Below are positions 1 through 8,530 of a stretch of DNA of 64,000 bases, piece by piece. The notes under the pieces are model-generated. The model had not been told where the DNA came from. It worked only from the letters and a program-made list of their open reading frames with translations, and searched no databases. Positions within the stretch are counted from its first letter, which is position 1; each line of letters begins with the position of its first letter. Origin of the DNA: an uncultured Spirochaetaceae bacterium (GTDB lineage: Bacteria; Spirochaetota; Spirochaetia; Sphaerochaetales; Sphaerochaetaceae); the NCBI GenBank assembly GCA_944390015.1, contig CALXOL010000005.1:1-64000 (forward strand), given 5' to 3'. The position numbers were made by a program, and so were the translations under genes.

Positions 1-584
1 TAGTACTCTACAACGAGCTGGTCGTTTACCTCTACTGGAATCTCAGAGCGCTCTGGAAGTCTTGTGAACTTACCTGAAAAATCCTCTTCGTTTCTCTCGA
101 AGTATGGAAGATTGAATGCCGGATGTCCGAGGAAGTTTGTCTTGAAGAGTTCGTTCTTTCTTGACTTCTCCTTCAAGCTGATAACATCGCCAACCTGGAT
201 CTGGTAGGAAGGAATATCTACCTTCTTGCCGTTTACAAGGATGTGGCCGTGTGTTACGAGCTGACGTGCAAGGCGGATTGAGTTACCGAAGCCGATGCGG
301 TATACAGCATTGTCGAGTCTTCTCTCGAGAGAGATGACAAGAGCATCACCCGTCATCATTGAAGACTTGAGAGCCTTCTCATAATAGTGGTGAAGCTGCT
401 TCTCTAAAACGCCATAATAAGCCTTGAGCTTCTGCTTCTCGGTAAGCTGCCTTGAATAATCAGTTGGCTTCTTCCTCTTCTGGAAAGCAGGATTACCCGC
501 TCTCTTCATTGCCTTGGGATGTCCACAATAATTAATCCCAAGCCTTCTGCACTGCTTGAATCTAGGACTCATGTTTCTTGCCAT
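1..584 (-). CDS. rpsD: 30S ribosomal protein S4 (3' end outside window)
   Basis: The complement reads [20 protein letters not shown] and continues through the typical S4 body, including the S4 RNA-binding domain ([20 protein letters not shown], then [20 protein letters not shown]). About 194 codons are visible and the frame runs off the left edge after VVEYY, only about ten residues short of the usual S4 length. S4 is a primary 16S rRNA-binding protein that nucleates assembly of the 30S body. ATG at 584 is preceded by a strong Shine-Dalgarno sequence (TGGAGGG, 9 nt upstream). The gene appears to be transcribed from its own promoter at 634-663 rather than from a large ribosomal operon. Identification is firm. 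Confidence 0.97.
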   Translation of the reverse strand, partial: MARNMSPRFKQCRRLGINYCGHPKAMKRAGNPAFQKRKKPTDYSRQLTEKQKLKAYYGVLEKQLHHYYEKALKSSMMTGDALVISLERRLDNAVYRIGFGNSIRLARQLVTHGHILVNGKKVDIPSYQIQVGDVISLKEKSRKNELFKTNFLGHPAFNLPYFERNEEDFSGKFTRLPERSEIPVEVNDQLVVEY

Positions 585-633
585 AGATTTTTACCCTCCA
601 CAGTATTAATCATGCTTTTTCAGCAACTTTGTT

Positions 634-663
634 AATCTAATCTTTTTCAGATGGATTTGTCAA
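634..663 (-). promoter_or_regulatory. Probable sigma-70 promoter of rpsD
   Basis: On the minus strand a perfect -35 TTGACA (658-663) is followed after 18 bp by TAGATT (634-639, 4 of 6 matches to TATAAT). It lies about 50 bp upstream of the rpsD start codon, leaving a short leader that carries the Shine-Dalgarno sequence. Read by eye only. Confidence 0.6.
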
Positions 664-715
664 TATGAAAAGTAGTGCTAACTATACGCAATACGTGATT
701 TTAAGACCTTCTCAA

Positions 716-744
716 TAAAGCAGGCCACCTCATACGAGATGGCC
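716..744 (-). terminator. Intrinsic terminator downstream of trxA
   Basis: The minus strand forms a 9-bp stem GGCCATCTC/GAGGTGGCC (one G-U pair) with a 4-nt loop at 723-744, followed by a T-rich run (TGCTTTATT). It sits 30 bp past the trxA stop and fits a rho-independent terminator. Confidence 0.7.
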
Positions 745-773
745 ATGACGCTGAAAATGAAATGAAACATCAG

Positions 774-1082
774 TCAGACAAGCATCATCTCAAGACTTGC
801 CTTGCTTCTTGCTCCGACTGCCTGGGAAACGGCCTTTCCATTCTTAAAATAAATCAAGGTAGGAATGCTCATGACACCATACTCGGATGCGAGATTCTGG
901 TTCTCATCGACATCCACCTTAACTATTTTAACATCGCTTCTCTCTTCTGAGACCTGATCAAGAATCGGGGACATCTGCCTGCATGGACCGCACCATGTTG
1001 CGAAGAAATCCACAAGCACCGGTTTATCCGATTCAAGAACAACGCTCTTAAACTGATTCTCATTAATATGTTCTACTGCCAT
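774..1082 (-). CDS. trxA: Thioredoxin
   Basis: This 102-aa single-domain thioredoxin has the canonical redox motif WCGPC at residues 30-34, the cis-Pro segment SIPTLIYFKNGK, and the buried Asp of VDFFATW. It is a cytoplasmic dithiol/disulfide oxidoreductase that reduces protein disulfides and supplies electrons to reductases such as ribonucleotide reductase. Its length matches the family. ATG at 1082 is preceded by AGGAGA. It lies 59 bp downstream of the Fnr-like regulator on the same strand, so the two could be co-transcribed, and a terminator follows at 716-744. Confidence 0.96.
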   Translation of the reverse strand: MAVEHINENQFKSVVLESDKPVLVDFFATWCGPCRQMSPILDQVSEERSDVKIVKVDVDENQNLASEYGVMSIPTLIYFKNGKAVSQAVGARSKASLEMMLV

Positions 1083-1141
1083 TTTTCTTTTCTCCTATGA
1101 GCATAAGATAACACTAATTGAGATAAAGGAAAGTGATATAG

Positions 1142-1810
1142 TCACCGTAGGCTCGCAGATGCCCGTTTTGATAGCCCATCAAGATTGGTTATCTCAACAC
1201 TTCCCCGCTTTACAGAAACCTCCCCTTCCTTCTCAAGGTATGAGAGCGTTCTGCTTATGACTTCCCTTCTGGAGCCGAGGTTGCGTGCGATCTCCTCGTG
1301 AGTCAGCCTCATGAAAAGACTTTTCTCTAATCTCGCCTCCTCACATAAATATGCCGCAACACGGGAGTCAAGGCGTTTATTGAGAATCTGATCGATAAGC
1401 CACATAAGATCGCTTAGATGGGCCGAGAGGATGGAACATATGTAATTCGATACGTTTATATTCTCTCTCCTGATCTGATCAATGATGAGTGTCGGAATAA
1501 GGATGCATCTGCTATCCTCCTGTGCCACGATACTCACATCAAAATCGATATCACGTAGAAGACATGTAGCTGTAAATATGCATAAATCATGCTCGAAAAA
1601 TCTGAAAAGCGTTATGTCCCGGCCATCCTCTGAAAGTGAAAACGCCTTCAGCTGACCGGAAGTAACGACGATGAATCCACTACACTCAAGATCGGGGTTC
1701 ACCTTCTCTCCTCTCTTAAAGGAAAGCTTTTTAACAGATTGCTTCAGCTTTTCCTTCTCCACATCGCTCAAAGAAGAAGAAAACGGAATGTATTCCATTA
1801 TTTCGTCCAT
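1142..1810 (-). CDS. Crp/Fnr-family transcriptional regulator
   Basis: This 222-aa protein has an N-terminal cyclic-nucleotide-binding-like beta-roll (about residues 15-130, with GFIVVTSGQLKAFSLSEDGR) and a C-terminal winged helix (about 150-215). The recognition segment is LTHEEIARNLGSRREVISRTL, typical of Crp/Fnr. The N-terminal third lacks a clear Fnr-type four-cysteine cluster; scattered cysteines occur (ECSGF, HDLCIF, TCLL). It is therefore more like Fnr-family regulators that sense redox or small ligands without a confirmed Fe-S cluster. It is divergent from the GH2 gene (47 bp apart) and just upstream of trxA. There is no Shine-Dalgarno sequence; a TGTTATCAT box ends 7 nt before ATG, so a leaderless mRNA is likely. 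Confidence 0.85.
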   Translation of the reverse strand: MDEIMEYIPFSSSLSDVEKEKLKQSVKKLSFKRGEKVNPDLECSGFIVVTSGQLKAFSLSEDGRDITLFRFFEHDLCIFTATCLLRDIDFDVSIVAQEDSRCILIPTLIIDQIRRENINVSNYICSILSAHLSDLMWLIDQILNKRLDSRVAAYLCEEARLEKSLFMRLTHEEIARNLGSRREVISRTLSYLEKEGEVSVKRGSVEITNLDGLSKRASASLR

Positions 1811-1817
1811 AAAGAAA

Positions 1818-1826
1818 ATGATAACA
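1818..1826 (-). promoter_or_regulatory. Extended -10 promoter of the Crp/Fnr gene (leaderless)
   Basis: TGTTATCAT on the minus strand is an extended -10 (TG, 1 nt, TATCAT). Exactly 7 nt separate it from ATG at 1810, so transcription would start at or next to the A of the start codon. No Shine-Dalgarno sequence is present. Confidence 0.55.
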
Positions 1827-1841
1827 GTAAGAGCTTCGAGA

Positions 1842-1850
1842 TGCTATAAT
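1842..1850 (+). promoter_or_regulatory. Extended -10 promoter of the GH2 gene (leaderless)
   Basis: TGCTATAAT at 1842-1850 is a perfect extended -10. Seven nucleotides separate it from ATG at 1858, predicting an mRNA that begins at the start codon. It is interleaved with the divergent promoter of the Crp/Fnr gene. Confidence 0.6.
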
Positions 1851-1857
1851 CTTTTTC

Positions 1858-3537
1858 ATGGAAAACATGATACTTGGCGAGCATCCACGCCCTGATATGA
1901 AGAGAAAAGACATCACGGTACTCAATGGACTGTGGGAGTATGGAGTGAGCGATGGCAGAAGAGAGGAATTCGACAGAGAGATTCTCGTGCCATTCTCAGC
2001 AGAATCAGAACTAAGCGGCATAAAAAGAACACTGATGCCTGACGAGACTGCGTATTACAGGAAGAACGTGCCGTTAAGGAAGGAGGAAGGATTTAGATAC
2101 ATCCTCACGTTCCTAGCTGTGGATTATTATTCGAAACTCTTTATAAACGGAAGGGAGATTCTTAAGCATGAGGGAGGATACCTGCCGTTTTCAGCTGACA
2201 TAACCGATTATATCCAAAACGGGGGATTCGAGATAAAACTGTATGTGACAGATCCTACCGATAGCGAGGCGATAGAAAGAGGAAAGCAGACGCTGCATCC
2301 CCATAGGATCTGGTATCCAGCACAGAGCGGAATATGGCAAAGCGTATATCTTGAAAAAGTTCCCGACTCATACATAGAGAAGATCATCGTAAAACCTGAT
2401 TGGGATGACTCATCATTCAAGATACTCCCTGTCTCAAATAAAAGGGAGCGTGGCAAAGCAACACTCGAGATAGAAGAAAGAGAGTACGAGATAGAGATGG
2501 ATGCGATTAATACCATAAGGATAAAGGCCCCTCACCCATGGTCCCCGGATGATCCTTTCATCTACTACTTCAAGATAAGATACGGCAATGACGAAGTTGA
2601 GAGCTATACGGCGCTCAGAAAGTTCTCCATCATTACCGATGAGCATGGAAGAAGGAGGCTTGCCCTCAATGGCAAGGCAATCTTCCATCACGGAATACTC
2701 GACCAGGGTTATATGAAGAAGAGTCTCTTAACATATGAGAGTGACGAGGCGATCATAAAGGATCTCTTAATGGTGAAGGCCATGGGATTCAATACTGTAA
2801 GAAAGCACATAAAGATTGAGAGTCCTAGATGGTACTACCATGCTACGAGAATCGGTCTCATAGTCTGGCAGGACATGGTGAATGGCGGAGCAGGCTACCG
2901 TGATTTCGCAGTTACCCTTCCCCTTTTTACGACATCATTTTTAAAAGATAAAAGATGCTACCTGCTATCACGGAGAAGTGAGGAGGAGAAAAGAAGGTAT
3001 GAGAGCTTCATAAAAGAGAGCATAATGTACCTTTATTCCGTTCCATGCATAGGCATGTGGTGCATATTCAACGAGGGATGGGGGCAGTTCGACTCCTCAA
3101 GAATCCTTGAGGAGGTGAAAAAGCTCGATGATACAAGAACGATAGACATCACATCCGGCTGGCACGACCAGGGAGATGGGGATTTTCTGTCAAAGCACGT
3201 TTACTTCCACCCTTACAAGTTCAAAAAGGATAAGAAGGGACGATGCATAATCCTCTCTGAATTCGGAGGAATCGGAATGGGAGAAGAGAGCGAGGTTAAA
3301 GCTAAGAAATTCACATACGAGGACGTATCTGACGGCGATGAACTGCTTGAAGGAATAAGAAAAATGTATGAGCGTGATGTCATCCCGTATATAGAAAAAG
3401 GCCTTTCGGCATCCATCTACACCCAGCTTAGCGATGTAGAACAGGAGACGAACGGCCTTGTCACATATGACAGATCAAAGATAAAAGTCTCAGTCAAAGG
3501 GATGAAAGCTCTCTCGGAGAGATTAATCATACATTGA
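1858..3537 (+). CDS. Glycoside hydrolase family 2 protein (beta-galactosidase/glucuronidase-like)
   Basis: This 559-aa protein has the GH2 order: a sugar-binding jelly-roll domain (about residues 15-165, with KDITVLNGLWEYGV and HRIWYPAQSGIWQSVYLE), an Ig-like domain (about 165-245), then a TIM barrel. The acid/base glutamate is E406 in FNEGWGQFD and the nucleophile is E468 in LSEFGG. There is no signal peptide, so it should act in the cytoplasm on imported oligosaccharides, retaining configuration. It is shorter than classical LacZ, and the exact sugar specificity cannot be read from sequence. Its end overlaps convergent ychF by 11 bp. Confidence 0.88.
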   Translation: MENMILGEHPRPDMKRKDITVLNGLWEYGVSDGRREEFDREILVPFSAESELSGIKRTLMPDETAYYRKNVPLRKEEGFRYILTFLAVDYYSKLFINGREILKHEGGYLPFSADITDYIQNGGFEIKLYVTDPTDSEAIERGKQTLHPHRIWYPAQSGIWQSVYLEKVPDSYIEKIIVKPDWDDSSFKILPVSNKRERGKATLEIEEREYEIEMDAINTIRIKAPHPWSPDDPFIYYFKIRYGNDEVESYTALRKFSIITDEHGRRRLALNGKAIFHHGILDQGYMKKSLLTYESDEAIIKDLLMVKAMGFNTVRKHIKIESPRWYYHATRIGLIVWQDMVNGGAGYRDFAVTLPLFTTSFLKDKRCYLLSRRSEEEKRRYESFIKESIMYLYSVPCIGMWCIFNEGWGQFDSSRILEEVKKLDDTRTIDITSGWHDQGDGDFLSKHVYFHPYKFKKDKKGRCIILSEFGGIGMGEESEVKAKKFTYEDVSDGDELLEGIRKMYERDVIPYIEKGLSASIYTQLSDVEQETNGLVTYDRSKIKVSVKGMKALSERLIIH

Positions 3538-4633
3538 ACTTGAAGAACATTATATCTCCGTCCTGAACGACGTACTCACGCCCTTCAAGCCTAAGTTTTC
3601 CAGCTTCCTTGACCTTTTGCTCAGAGCCGTACTTGAAAAGGTCCTCAGCGTTATAAACCTCGGCTTTAATGAAGCCCTTCTCGAAATCAGAGTGTATGAT
3701 GCCGGCGCATTCCGGAGCCTTAGCACCCTCTTTAAAAGTCCATGCCCTGTCCTCATCCTTACCTGCAGTGAAGAATGTCCTCAGGCCAAGAGTCTTATAG
3801 GCCGCCCTGATGAGAGGATTGAGACCGCTCTCACTAAGCCCTACGGACTCAAGAAACTCCTGTCGCTCTTCGGCACTCTCAAGGGAAGCAATCTCACTCT
3901 CGATCTTTCCGCAGATCGTAATGCACTGACTACCCTCCCCATTAGCAATATCCTTTACGGCCTTTACATAGTCGTTATCCTCTCCAATTGAATTCTCATC
4001 AACATTACATACGTAAATGACTGGCTTCATCGTAAGAAGATGCAGATCGTATACGGCGTTCTTCTCGTCCTCATCAGTTATGATGCTTCTTGCACTCTTT
4101 CCATCGGAAAGCCCTTTCATCAGCTTATCATAGATGGGAAGAAGATACTCGGTCTCCTTCTGGGCCTCCTTACTCACCCTCGCCATCTTACCCTGCTTCT
4201 GATACCGCTTCTCCACAGTATCGTAATCGGCAAGTGCAAGCTCGATGTTTATCGTCTCTATATCCCCTCTGGGGTCTATCTTATTATTCACATGTACGAT
4301 ATCAGGGTCATCGAAGCATCTTACGACATGTGCGATGACACCGACTTCCCTGATGGATGCCAAAAACCTGTTTCCAAGCCCCTCGCCTTTGCTCGCACCC
4401 TTCACGAGTCCCGCTATGTCTACGAACTCCACAGTGGCAGGAATCTTCCTCTCTGGAGGAATGAGCTCTGCAATCCTGTCAAGTCTCTCATCAGGAACAG
4501 CAACGATGCCCACGTTGGGATCTATTGTGCAGAATGGATAGTTGGCAGCCTCCGCAGGGGCGGAAGTTACAGCAGAAAAGATTGTCGATTTACCCACATT
4601 CGGTAATCCGACTATTCCACAATTCAAACTCAT
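3527..4633 (-). CDS. ychF: Obg-like ribosome-binding ATPase YchF
   Basis: This 368-aa protein has the usual YchF length and layout: a P-loop GLPNVGKST near the N-terminus, the G3-type segment EFVDIAGLVKGAS, the coiled-coil insertion around residues 120-200, and a C-terminal TGS domain (about 280-365) ending EYVVQDGDIMFFKFNV. YchF is a translation-factor-class P-loop NTPase that binds ribosomes and prefers ATP to GTP. The start is supported by GAGGTGATACC immediately upstream. The gene is divergent from hflX, another translation-related NTPase, and its 3' end overlaps the GH2 gene by 11 bp tail to tail. Confidence 0.96.
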   Translation of the reverse strand: MSLNCGIVGLPNVGKSTIFSAVTSAPAEAANYPFCTIDPNVGIVAVPDERLDRIAELIPPERKIPATVEFVDIAGLVKGASKGEGLGNRFLASIREVGVIAHVVRCFDDPDIVHVNNKIDPRGDIETINIELALADYDTVEKRYQKQGKMARVSKEAQKETEYLLPIYDKLMKGLSDGKSARSIITDEDEKNAVYDLHLLTMKPVIYVCNVDENSIGEDNDYVKAVKDIANGEGSQCITICGKIESEIASLESAEERQEFLESVGLSESGLNPLIRAAYKTLGLRTFFTAGKDEDRAWTFKEGAKAPECAGIIHSDFEKGFIKAEVYNAEDLFKYGSEQKVKEAGKLRLEGREYVVQDGDIMFFKFNV

Positions 4634-4675
4634 GGTATCACCTCAGACTCGTACTTTACCACAAATACAGCCAGA

Positions 4676-4704
4676 TGGACAGTGCCCATCAAGCCTACTA
4701 TAAT
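4676..4704 (+). promoter_or_regulatory. Near-consensus sigma-70 promoter overlapping the annotated hflX start
   Basis: TGGACA (4676-4681, 5/6) and TATAAT (4699-4704, 6/6) are separated by exactly 17 bp. The last two bases of TATAAT are the first two of the ATG at 4703. The expected +1 is near 4712, where an in-frame GTG begins. Confidence 0.7.
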
Positions 4705-5962
4705 GGCAAGCGTGGAAGAAGATAACGTTTTACTCATCACAACTGTTCACCCTAGCGTGAACTCACGCATCACCTATCATAAGGAGATGGAGATCAGAAG
4801 CCTCTTGGACACCTTGGGCGTAAGAGTCTCTTTCCATATCCCATTCACGCTCAAGCAAGAGAACCCAAATACTTACATTGGCCCCGGACAAGCGGAGGAG
4901 GCGGCAAGGATTGCTTCGGAAACGGGATGCACAGCCGTTGTAATCAACGCATTCATTACCCCGCGTGAGGAGCTGAATCTTGAGAAAATCCTCTCCCTAC
5001 CCGTGATGGACAGGGAGAACGTGATCCTCTCAATCTTTATGAAAAACGCCCATTCAAAAGAGGCAATGCTCCAGATTGAGAAAGCGCAGGCGGAATACCT
5101 AAGGCCCAGACTGAAAGGAAAGACGATGAACCTGGCCCAGCAGAGAGGAGGGGTCAGAGGAGCAAAAGGCCTGGGAGAGCGTATGATCGAACTGGATAGG
5201 AGAAAGCTGGACAGGAGAATCAACACAATAGATAAGGAACTTGAAAAGATAGAGAAGATAAGAAATGTCCAGAAAAAAGAGAGAAGAGGAAGTGAAGTTT
5301 TCTCTTTTGCTCTGCTTGGCTATACAAATGCAGGAAAAAGCTCGATAATGAACGCCCTTACAAAGGCCGATGTCCTTGTAGAGGATAAGCTCTTTGCAAC
5401 ACTGGACACAACGACAAGAAGACTGAGGCTGAAAAACGGAGAGACCGTTCTTCTCTCCGATACCGTAGGATTTATTGAAGACCTTCCCCATCGCCTCATA
5501 AGCGCATTCTCATCCACGCTGAGAGAGGCTCTCGACTCATCAGCACTTGTCATAGTACAGGATCTGGAGAGTCCAAACAGCTATGAGAACTTCCTGACTA
5601 CAATCAACACGATAAAAGAACTAGGTGCGGAGGATAAGATAAAACTCCTTGTCCTTAATAAAGTGGATAAGGAATATGATGATTATAATACGATAAGGCT
5701 CAAGAACTATGGCATCGATTATGTCGTAACAAGCGTCAAAGAAAACATAGGCCTTGATGCTCTCTTAGATAAGCTTGAAAAGATTACGGATGAGAAGGAG
5801 ACGACAATAGAGCTGAAGACACCGCTTGATGGCTCTGCCTTCTCAAAGATCAGGAAAGAAGATGCAATAATCTCAACCGACTACAAGGAAGATGCGCTCT
5901 ATATTAAGATAAGAGTAAAAAAAGCTTATATGGCTTATTACAGGAATCTGAATCAAAAGTGA
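4703..5962 (+). CDS. hflX: GTPase HflX
   Basis: This HflX-type GTPase of about 419 aa has an N-terminal glycine-rich domain (NTYIGPGQAEEAARIASETG), a middle helical hairpin with the conserved QQRGGVRGAKGLGERMIELD segment, and a G domain with G1 GYTNAGKSS, G3 DTVGFIEDLP and G4 NKVD. HflX binds the 50S subunit and splits or rescues stalled ribosomes. The start is uncertain: an upstream GTG at 4682 also lies in frame, but the TATAAT box covers the ATG at 4703, so transcripts probably begin around 4712 and translation may start leaderless at GTG 4712 (416 aa). The beta-strand VLLITTV must be included, so the start cannot be much later. Confidence 0.93.
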   Translation: MASVEEDNVLLITTVHPSVNSRITYHKEMEIRSLLDTLGVRVSFHIPFTLKQENPNTYIGPGQAEEAARIASETGCTAVVINAFITPREELNLEKILSLPVMDRENVILSIFMKNAHSKEAMLQIEKAQAEYLRPRLKGKTMNLAQQRGGVRGAKGLGERMIELDRRKLDRRINTIDKELEKIEKIRNVQKKERRGSEVFSFALLGYTNAGKSSIMNALTKADVLVEDKLFATLDTTTRRLRLKNGETVLLSDTVGFIEDLPHRLISAFSSTLREALDSSALVIVQDLESPNSYENFLTTINTIKELGAEDKIKLLVLNKVDKEYDDYNTIRLKNYGIDYVVTSVKENIGLDALLDKLEKITDEKETTIELKTPLDGSAFSKIRKEDAIISTDYKEDALYIKIRVKKAYMAYYRNLNQK

Positions 5963-5970
5963 AAAGCAAT

Positions 5971-6715
5971 CATGACCACCGGCTGAGCCGGTGGTTTGCT
6001 CAAGCCCTATAAGGGCATACTACCGGCAAGCGCTGATACGCGCCCTGAATACGACTGCCACTCGCCCCATCTTCCCGGACCGCCGCTCAAGCGGCTTCCT
6101 TCCCGGTTTGTTCTTATTCCCTTCTCGTCCCCTACTTGTCTTTTTTCGCCGGCTCACCCGTGAACGGGTCGAACAGCTCTTTCATCTCCAGCTGCTCGCT
6201 AACCCTGTCCTCCTCGAGCTGGTTCCTTATGTACTGCTCAACCGCAGCCTTGTTCCTCCCCACAGTATCCACATACTATCCACGGCACCAGAACTCCCTG
6301 TTGCCGTAGCGGTACTTCAGATTCGCAAACCTGTCGAATATCATCAGGCTGCTCTTCCCCTTGAGATACCCCATCACGCTCGACACGCTGAACTTCGGCG
6401 GTATCGACAGCAGCATGTGGATGTGGTCGGGGCACGCCTCTGCCTCTATTATCTCTATGCCCTTCCTGGCGCATAAATCCCGCAGTATCCTGCCTATCTC
6501 CACTTTCAGCCTGCCGTAGATCACCCTCCTGCGGTATTTGGGTGCGAAAACCACATGGTACTTACAATTCCATTTCGTATGCGATAAACTCTCATTATCC
6601 ATTCCGTCCTCCTTCATCTCGGTGCTTCCTGGCAGTCGCACCTACGATGGTAGGACGGTTTCTTTTATTTGTATAGCTATAAGCTTTCCTGAACCTCCGC
6701 ACGATGCGGAGGTTT
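5971..6715. mobile_element. IS200-type insertion sequence (tnpA only, inactivated)
   Basis: A tnpA gene lies between subterminal hairpins of the kind recognised by Y1 transposases. On the right-end side are ACCACCGGC/GCCGGTGGT (5975-5995, 9-10 bp stem) and GCCCT/AGGGC (6004-6016). At the left end is a perfect 10-bp stem AACCTCCGCA/TGCGGAGGTT with a 3-nt loop (6692-6714). The total of about 0.75 kb fits IS200. Exact cleavage sites cannot be placed. A more decayed copy lies at about 56380-56815. Confidence 0.75.
6132..6602 (-). pseudogene. tnpA: IS200 transposase TnpA interrupted by an in-frame TAG
   Basis: The reading frame begins MDNESLSHTKWNCKYHVVF (ATG 6602, preceded by GGAGGA) and contains the HUH motif in CPDHIHMLLS. 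It stops at an amber codon (6276-6278) after REFWCRG. The same frame continues without further lesion as YVDTVGRNKAAVEQYIRNQL and on to a normal end at 6132. IS200 proteins normally have GYYVDTVG here, so one tyrosine codon became TAG. The nucleophilic tyrosine of Y1 transposases lies in the downstream QYIRNQ helix, so the truncated product should be inactive unless the stop is suppressed. Confidence 0.85.
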
Positions 6716-6723
6716 TCTTTATA

Positions 6724-6753
6724 CAATAAAAAATGGGAGCAACAAGCTCCCAT
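6724..6753 (-). terminator. Intrinsic terminator of the beta-barrel protein gene
   Basis: A perfect 8-bp stem ATGGGAGC/GCTCCCAT with a 5-nt loop (6733-6753) is followed on the minus strand by TTTTTATTG. It lies 20 bp past the stop codon at 6773. Confidence 0.8.
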
Positions 6754-6772
6754 CTCATTCCCATAAAGGAAA

Positions 6773-7279
6773 TTAGAACATCCAGAGTGCTCCGATGTAT
6801 CCAGCAAAACCAAATCCAAGATCAAATTTTGTCTGCTCAAGAAGTCTAAGTCCAGGTGCAAGTCTGAGATAGAACTGCATCGGGAAATCTGGAATCTGGT
6901 AAGATACTCCTACTGGAACTACTACGCTTAAATCAAGACCAAACTGCTCTCCGATAGTAAAGCCCATAGTGACACCGCCACCGACTGTGATAGGCATGTG
7001 ATGTCCCTTTCCGAAGTCAACGTCATAAACCTCGTAAGAAGCTGCGATGTCTCCAGCAAGAGAGAAGCTGTCTGCACTTACCTGGAAATTAGAAAGACCG
7101 ATATTAGCCAATATATCGAAGTCTCCCATTCCGAACTTGAGTCCTACACCTGTGTTTGTTCCAAGGTTAAGACCTACGCCAAATGTTCCATTCTTCTCTG
7201 ACCCCCTGTAGCTTGCAGCTGTGACAGGAGCGAGGATTAATGCAACAAGAAGAGCAATAAGTAATACTTTCTTTTTCAT
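6773..7279 (-). CDS. Small outer-membrane beta-barrel-like protein
   Basis: This 168-aa protein begins with a clear signal peptide (MKKKVLLIALLVALILAPVT, cleavage after TAA) followed by alternating hydrophobic and polar beta-strands rich in Gly and aromatics. It ends in ALWMF, a terminal Phe as in many outer-membrane barrels. It resembles the small spirochaetal barrel proteins of the DUF3996 type, but that link is from memory of family appearance only. A longer frame to 7342 exists; the signal peptide places the start at ATG 7279. The Shine-Dalgarno sequence is weak. It is a single gene with its own terminator. Function unknown; a porin or a structural role in the outer membrane is possible. 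Confidence 0.65.
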   Translation of the reverse strand: MKKKVLLIALLVALILAPVTAASYRGSEKNGTFGVGLNLGTNTGVGLKFGMGDFDILANIGLSNFQVSADSFSLAGDIAASYEVYDVDFGKGHHMPITVGGGVTMGFTIGEQFGLDLSVVVPVGVSYQIPDFPMQFYLRLAPGLRLLEQTKFDLGFGFAGYIGALWMF

Positions 7280-7444
7280 TTTCTTTTTACGCCAATAATT
7301 CTGGCTCTCCATAATTGAATTTAGGCATTGCCTATACCTCAAGCTTATAACTATAAGCCTTGAAAAGTAAAGACGAAAAAGTAATAATTAGTTTGCAATT
7401 TGCAGTTACATTTATGTAATTTACATGTATTTAAGGAAATAGAT

Positions 7445-8449
7445 ATGAGAAAGAGTCTTTATGCGATGAAACTTGAAGAGATAATGGAGACCCTCAAGCT
7501 TGAAAAGAAATACCAGGCACGCATAGTAAGGGACAACCTTGTAAAAGGTGTTACCGAGTTCTCAAAAATGACCAGCCTGAGTAAAAAAGACAGGGAAAGG
7601 CTCGCCTACGATGCAATGACGAGCTCCGTCATAGAGCACCAGGAGAGTGCCTCTACGGTAAAGCTTGCAATAAGGCTCTCTGATGGTATGGTAATCGAGT
7701 GCGTACGCCTCTCTGACGGGAAAGACAGATATACTGCATGCCTATCGAGCCAGGTGGGATGCGCCATGGGTTGTGCATTCTGTAAAACCGGAACCATGGG
7801 ACTGAGAAGGAATCTTGAGCCGGGCGAGATAATAGAACAGTTCGTTCATCTTGAAAAGCTCGGAGAGCGGATAAGCCATGTCGTATTCATGGGAATGGGA
7901 GAGCCTCTTAACAACTTCACATCCGTAATGGAAGCCATACATAGTCTGCACGATCCAGAGCAGTTCAACATCTCATATAGGAAAATCACGATTAGCACAT
8001 CCGGCTTCGTTCCTGGAATAAACAAGCTTACAGAGCTCGAATTGCCTATAAAGCTCGCAGTAAGCCTTGTTACTGCAGATGATGATAAGAGAAACAGGAT
8101 AATGAGGATAAACAGAACCTATCCCCTCTCAGAACTGAAGAAAGCATTAATCTCCTTCCAGCGCCATGAGAATAAGAGAATCACACTTGAGTACTGCATG
8201 CTCAAAGACTATAACACGGGAAAAGAAGATGCTGAGAAGCTGAGAAAATTCATGAGCGGAATGGATGCCCTTGTAAACCTCATCCCCTGGAATCCTGTAG
8301 AAGGAATGACATTCAAGAGCCCCGATGAAAATGAGATAAAGGCTTTTTCAAATGAGCTGAAAAGATTGAATATAAATTACTCCATCAGAAGGGAAAAAGG
8401 GAGGGACATCTCTGGAGCGTGCGGACAACTCGCATCCAAGATTGAATAA
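7445..8449 (+). CDS. rlmN: 23S rRNA (adenine-C2)-methyltransferase RlmN
   Basis: This 334-aa radical-SAM enzyme methylates C2 of A2503 in 23S rRNA (and A37 of some tRNAs) using two SAM molecules. The CxxxCxxC cluster motif is CAMGCAFC (C106, C110, C113), followed by the GEPLNN and ISTSG segments. The conserved C-terminal cysteine that forms the methyl-transfer intermediate is present in ISGACGQL. The ATG at 7445 has AAGGA upstream and gives the usual family N-terminus; an upstream TTG at 7400 is unlikely. No partner genes are adjacent; the ATPase gene downstream is convergent. Confidence 0.95.
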   Translation: MRKSLYAMKLEEIMETLKLEKKYQARIVRDNLVKGVTEFSKMTSLSKKDRERLAYDAMTSSVIEHQESASTVKLAIRLSDGMVIECVRLSDGKDRYTACLSSQVGCAMGCAFCKTGTMGLRRNLEPGEIIEQFVHLEKLGERISHVVFMGMGEPLNNFTSVMEAIHSLHDPEQFNISYRKITISTSGFVPGINKLTELELPIKLAVSLVTADDDKRNRIMRINRTYPLSELKKALISFQRHENKRITLEYCMLKDYNTGKEDAEKLRKFMSGMDALVNLIPWNPVEGMTFKSPDENEIKAFSNELKRLNINYSIRREKGRDISGACGQLASKIE

Positions 8450-8457
8450 GTCAGATC

Positions 8458-8496
8458 CATGATGGAATTTTTCGCATTGCGAAATTTTTCGTCATG
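8458..8496. repeat. Palindromic repeat, left copy flanking the DUF4143 ATPase
   Basis: This 39-nt imperfect palindrome has 19-nt arms (about 15 paired) and a one-base centre. It shares a 25-nt identical core (8466-8490) with the copy at 9791-9831. The outer arms differ between copies but stay complementary (CATGAtG/CgTCATG here, CTATGAT/ATCATAG there). It could double as a terminator for rlmN. Confidence 0.75.
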
Positions 8497-8530
8497 GAAA
8501 AACTAATACAAAGTTAATTACCAACCTTAA

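Noticed and set aside
5991-6476. Plus-strand open frame of 161 codons in the IS200 element
   Set aside because: It is the antisense of the tnpA frame, rich in Arg/Pro/Leu with no recognisable domain.
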